Below the pieces are notes generated by a model. That model did no database searches, had not been told where the DNA came from, and saw only the letters and a list, made by a program, of their open reading frames with translations. The position numbers were made by a program, and so were the translations under genes. Shown piece after piece: positions 61,281 to 64,000 of a stretch of DNA of 64,000 bases (its first letter is position 1; the number at the start of each line of letters is the position of its first letter). Source of the DNA: Mycobacterium attenuatum. Its GTDB lineage: Bacteria > Actinomycetota > Actinomycetes > Mycobacteriales > Mycobacteriaceae. The DNA is taken from NCBI RefSeq assembly GCF_900566085.1, contig NZ_UPHT01000131.1, positions 32,499-96,498 of the forward strand, given 5' to 3'.

Positions 61281-61290
61281 AGCGTATCGC
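61281..61290 (-). promoter_or_regulatory. GCGATACGCT, -10-like element before the repeat-bearing PE gene
   Basis: On the minus strand the decamer GCGATACGCT lies 61 nt before GTG 61219. The neighbouring bases also match the upstream region of the PE gene at 63655 (GCGATACGCTCCGC in both). Confidence 0.5.
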
Positions 61291-61463
61291 TGTTCTGGCA
61301 CACAAATGACTATTTCCACAAAATCCGCCGGTAATAATGTGCTACTCGGGCAATCCTGCGGGAGCGCGGACATCGACCGCTTGGGCAGATGGATTTGCGC
61401 ACGCATGGCCAGACCGGCGGTTCCGGAGGCTTAGATAGGAACGCGGGCGGCTACTATCGCACC

Positions 61464-62060
61464 ATGACGCAGCTCGCCCAGGACCGGCCGAACGTCCGCA
61501 GTCGCCGACGCGGCGAAGTGCTCGAACGTGCGCTCTATGCAGCCACGCTGGCCGAGCTCGCCGCGGTCGGGTACGGCGGTCTGACCATGGAAGGGATCGC
61601 GGCGCGGGCTCAAACCGGCAAAGCCGCGCTGTATCGGCGCTGGGCCAGTAAACACGACCTGGTCCACGCCGCCTTGCAGTACGCCGTGCCCCCGCTCGAG
61701 GACCCCCGTCCGGGCCGCTCGGCACGGGAAAACCTGCTGACGGTGTTCACCGCTCACCGTGATGTGCTGGCCGGTAAGACCGACTTCCCGGGGCTGGAAA
61801 TCATCGGTCAGCTGATCCACGAACCCGAACTACGCTCCATCTTCACCAACGCCGTGATCGTGCCCCGCCTGAAAATCGTCGAGTCGATCGTGCAGGCCGC
61901 TGCTCGCGATGGCCAGATCGATCCGGCCACGCTCACCCCACTGACCGCACGAGTGGGGCCGGCCCTGATCAACCAGCACTTCATGCTGACCGGAACGCCG
62001 CCAAACCGCAAAGAGCTGGAACTCATCGTCGACACGGTGATCCCGCGGAAGACGTCCTAG
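61464..62060 (+). CDS. TetR-family regulator (Rv1167c-like)
   Basis: A 198-residue TetR regulator with helix-turn-helix ALYAATLAELAAVGYGGLTM, EGIAARAQTGKAALYRRWAS (residues about 30-68) and a TetR-C-type ligand domain. ATG 61464 (MTQLAQDRPNVRSRRRGEVL) gives the ~200-residue size of Rv1167c. It sits between the two leftward PE genes, divergent from the first (245 bp apart) and convergent with the second. Target genes are unknown. Confidence 0.88.
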   Translation: MTQLAQDRPNVRSRRRGEVLERALYAATLAELAAVGYGGLTMEGIAARAQTGKAALYRRWASKHDLVHAALQYAVPPLEDPRPGRSARENLLTVFTAHRDVLAGKTDFPGLEIIGQLIHEPELRSIFTNAVIVPRLKIVESIVQAAARDGQIDPATLTPLTARVGPALINQHFMLTGTPPNRKELELIVDTVIPRKTS

Positions 62061-62092
62061 ACGTCTTGGTTGCCGGCAACGGACCGCCGCCG

Positions 62093-63655
62093 TCAGTACG
62101 TTTCGCCGCCGCCACCGGTTTCGACACCGGTAGCGATGTCGACCGGGTCTCCGCCGAGAACTAGCCCGACCAACTGGGTGTCAAGCATCAACTTCTGCTG
62201 GACGGCACCCAACACGCCACCGACGTGTCCGTCGCTGAAGACCTGCCCGTCACCCCCGATCATCAATTGGGCGTAGAAATCTGCCGGAGCAGGTGCGCCC
62301 AACACGGTGTTGACGAATTGCTCGCCGGTACCCAGCGCCAGATTGCCCATGTTGAAGACACGATCGATTACCCCGTTGACGGCCCCGTTGGTGCCGAAAA
62401 CGGCTCGCTCCAAGCCCATTTCACCAGCGACCAAGCGACTGTTGAAGTCGAGCTCGGCGCCGATCAGCGTGGCGTTGAAGCCAGTCAGCCCGTGTTCCAG
62501 CTGTGCCACGAGACCAGCCGGGGCAGCCAAGAAGGCCTGCATGGGAGTCGGATCGACACCCAGGGTCGCCAGCACCGGCGTCAGCGCGCCGCCGGTCAGG
62601 CCGATCAGATTGGCATCAAGCATGAGTTCGTGAGTGATAGCGCCCGCGATACCACCGAGCTGCGCCTCGCCCTCCAGCGAGCCACCGACGGCCAAGCTGG
62701 AGTAGAAGCTGTCCGGAACCGGCGCACCCAACACGGTGTTGATGAACTGCTCGCCGGTACCCACCAACGAGTTGACCATGCCAAAACCGTTGTTGACCAC
62801 ACCGTTGAGCGCCGCGTCGGTACCGAAAACGGCTTGCTGCAATGCCATCTCCCCGTCGACCAGGGCGTGGTTGATCGCCAGCTCACCGTTGACGATGCCG
62901 GAACCAAGGACGACTTCAGCGTGCGCAATGTGCTGCAACAGGCTGTCCGACGAGCCCGTCAGCACCGCCCGAACCGGGCCGGGAACCACGGCCTGCAGCA
63001 ACCCGGTATACCCGCCGTGCAGGCCGGTCACCAGCGTCCCGCCGGTGGCTACCAGCCCCGACAGGTCCCCCAACCCTCCGGAACCGCCGACCAGCAGGCT
63101 GGCACTGAGATCCGGCGCCACCTGCACACCCGCGGGCGTGTTGACCAACTGCTCACCGACATACACGAGCGAGTTGGCGACCTTGAAGCCGGCGTTGAGC
63201 ATGCCGCCCAGTGCGGCGTTCGCGCCGGCAACCGCCTGCCCCAACGCGGTTTCACCGGTGACCAAACTCTCGTTGAACGCGAACTCGGCACGGGCCAGGT
63301 CGACGGTAAGGCCGGCTTCGACCTGGCCGGCCTGCTCCAGCAGCGCAGGGCCGCCGGAGAGCATCGCCGACACATTGGCGGCCTCACTGCCGACATACGC
63401 CACCGCACCCGATTTCAGCGTCCGGACAAACTGGTCGTGAAACACCGCCAGCTGCGTGCTGAGCTGCTGGTATGCCTGGCCGTGCGCCCCGAACAACGCG
63501 GCGATGCTCGCCGACACCTCATCGAGAGCCGGGGGAAGCACGCTGGTAGTCGCGGATGCTGCCGTAGTGCTGGCCGTGCTTATCGTCGAACCGATGTTTG
63601 CCAAATCCGTTGCCGCCGCTGTCAATAGCTCGGCGTCTGCGAAAACAAAAGACAT
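62093..63655 (-). CDS. PE protein with three diverged ~130-residue repeat units
   Basis: A 520-residue protein. The PE domain starts SFVFADAELLTAAATDLANI. Three units follow, each with a LxxAVFGTxxAxNGVxxxxFxM-like core (LQQAVFGTDAALNGVVNNGF; LERAVFGTNGAVNGVIDRVF; more diverged ALGQAVAGANAALGGMLNAG), then GTGEQFINTVLGAPVP or a similar stretch and a Gly-rich IGGIAGA-type end. The same unit occurs twice in the PE protein at 61219, so both belong to one family. The C-terminus is acidic/Gly-rich (GVETGGGGETY). ATG 63655. No PPE gene is adjacent. Confidence 0.88.
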   Translation of the reverse strand: MSFVFADAELLTAAATDLANIGSTISTASTTAASATTSVLPPALDEVSASIAALFGAHGQAYQQLSTQLAVFHDQFVRTLKSGAVAYVGSEAANVSAMLSGGPALLEQAGQVEAGLTVDLARAEFAFNESLVTGETALGQAVAGANAALGGMLNAGFKVANSLVYVGEQLVNTPAGVQVAPDLSASLLVGGSGGLGDLSGLVATGGTLVTGLHGGYTGLLQAVVPGPVRAVLTGSSDSLLQHIAHAEVVLGSGIVNGELAINHALVDGEMALQQAVFGTDAALNGVVNNGFGMVNSLVGTGEQFINTVLGAPVPDSFYSSLAVGGSLEGEAQLGGIAGAITHELMLDANLIGLTGGALTPVLATLGVDPTPMQAFLAAPAGLVAQLEHGLTGFNATLIGAELDFNSRLVAGEMGLERAVFGTNGAVNGVIDRVFNMGNLALGTGEQFVNTVLGAPAPADFYAQLMIGGDGQVFSDGHVGGVLGAVQQKLMLDTQLVGLVLGGDPVDIATGVETGGGGETY

Positions 63656-63720
63656 CTCGGGCCTCTCAACCGTGCGTGATTACTGGCCGTCCCTGGCCCG
63701 ATCAGAGCAGCCCGCAGCGG

Positions 63721-63730
63721 AGCGTATCGC
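63721..63730 (-). promoter_or_regulatory. GCGATACGCT, -10-like element before the three-repeat PE gene
   Basis: The minus-strand decamer lies 65 nt before ATG 63655 and is embedded in a longer match to the region upstream of the PE gene at 61219 (GGCCCGATC and GCGGAGCGTATCGC on the + strand in both). Confidence 0.5.
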
Positions 63731-63881
63731 GATCCGCGAGCCGGTTGCGCTGTTTCGACGTAATCCGTTGGTAACAATTTGCGACTCGACCGTTGCGTGG
63801 CGAATCCCCACGCGATCCGTGATTGAGGCGAAAAGGGCCATCGCCCTAGGGTTTACCCGAAGGGATACCTACCGCGGGCCG

Positions 63882-64000
63882 TTACGGCCCGGTCTTGACC
63901 CATTGGCCGGCGTCGCCGACGATGCCGACCGGAACCGCGCCCGACAGGCTGACGTTCTGCACGCTCGGCCCGGCCGCGACGATCGTCGTGTCCTGCAAGA
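63882..64000 (-). CDS. 3' end of a leftward gene, probably lpqW
   Basis: The last 38 codons of a frame entering from the right edge and stopping at TAA 63884-63882. The tail includes LQDTTIVAAGPSVQNVSLSG and ends GDAGQWVKTGP. It looks like the C-terminus of a peptide-binding-type lipoprotein. By gene order (Rv1167c followed by Rv1166) it should be LpqW, a lipoprotein involved in lipoarabinomannan synthesis. Too little is present to prove this. Confidence 0.6.
   Translation of the reverse strand, partial: LQDTTIVAAGPSVQNVSLSGAVPVGIVGDAGQWVKTGP

Overview
The window is high-GC actinobacterial DNA from a slow-growing Mycobacterium, probably a non-tuberculous species. PE/PPE genes, mycobactin-type siderophore genes, mshB, fbiC and two PucR-type regulators all point there. 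From about 22 kb to the right edge the gene order follows M. tuberculosis Rv1196 down to Rv1166 in inverted orientation (names recalled, not searched), with several blocks swapped in.

Left part (1-20.5 kb): a mycobactin-like assembly line. A type II thioesterase (mbtT-like) and a truncated condensation-like protein run leftward. A tightly overlapping operon mbtC-mbtD-mbtE-mbtF-mbtG-mbtH-mbtK runs rightward. It encodes a split PKS module, NRPS modules, an N6-lysine hydroxylase, an MbtH helper and the lysine N-acyltransferase. No salicylate synthase, salicyl-AMP ligase (MbtA) or MbtB is present in the window. The MbtE-like protein has two complete C-A-T modules, and its second adenylation domain lacks the usual substrate-binding Asp.

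Middle part (20.5-37 kb): a PE/PPE pair (PE13/PPE18-like), a PucR regulator, fadD36, two alpha/beta hydrolases, then an inserted catabolic block. That block has an aldehyde dehydrogenase divergent from MaoC, DUF35, MaoC and Ltp2-like thiolase genes plus a TetR gene, and resembles the chsH2-chsH1-ltp2 cholesterol side-chain module. The proline catabolism pair (rocA, proline dehydrogenase) and its divergent PucR regulator follow.

Variable part (37-47.5 kb): where M. tuberculosis has the pks3/4-papA3-mmpL10-fadD21 trehalose-ester locus, this genome carries a Stf0-like trehalose sulfotransferase, a PE5/PPE4-like pair, a NarK-type transporter, two tandem PPE genes and a KimA-like permease fused to a C-terminal OB-fold.

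Right part (47.5-64 kb): a conserved backbone of an Rv1179c-like helicase, dapC-like aminotransferase, fdxC, fadH, TB8.4, fbiC, PE12-like, Rv1171-like, mshB, an Rv1167c-like TetR and the probable 3' end of lpqW. Two PE genes carry an unusual ~130-residue repeat domain that is not PGRS. A possible unannotated 35-residue ORF lies between mshB and the Rv1171-like gene.

Dispersed 20-bp repeats with the core CACACTCGACGCCACCA sit at two convergent gene junctions. Several palindromes look like operators or terminators. All homology statements come from reading motifs and remembered family members; no search was run.
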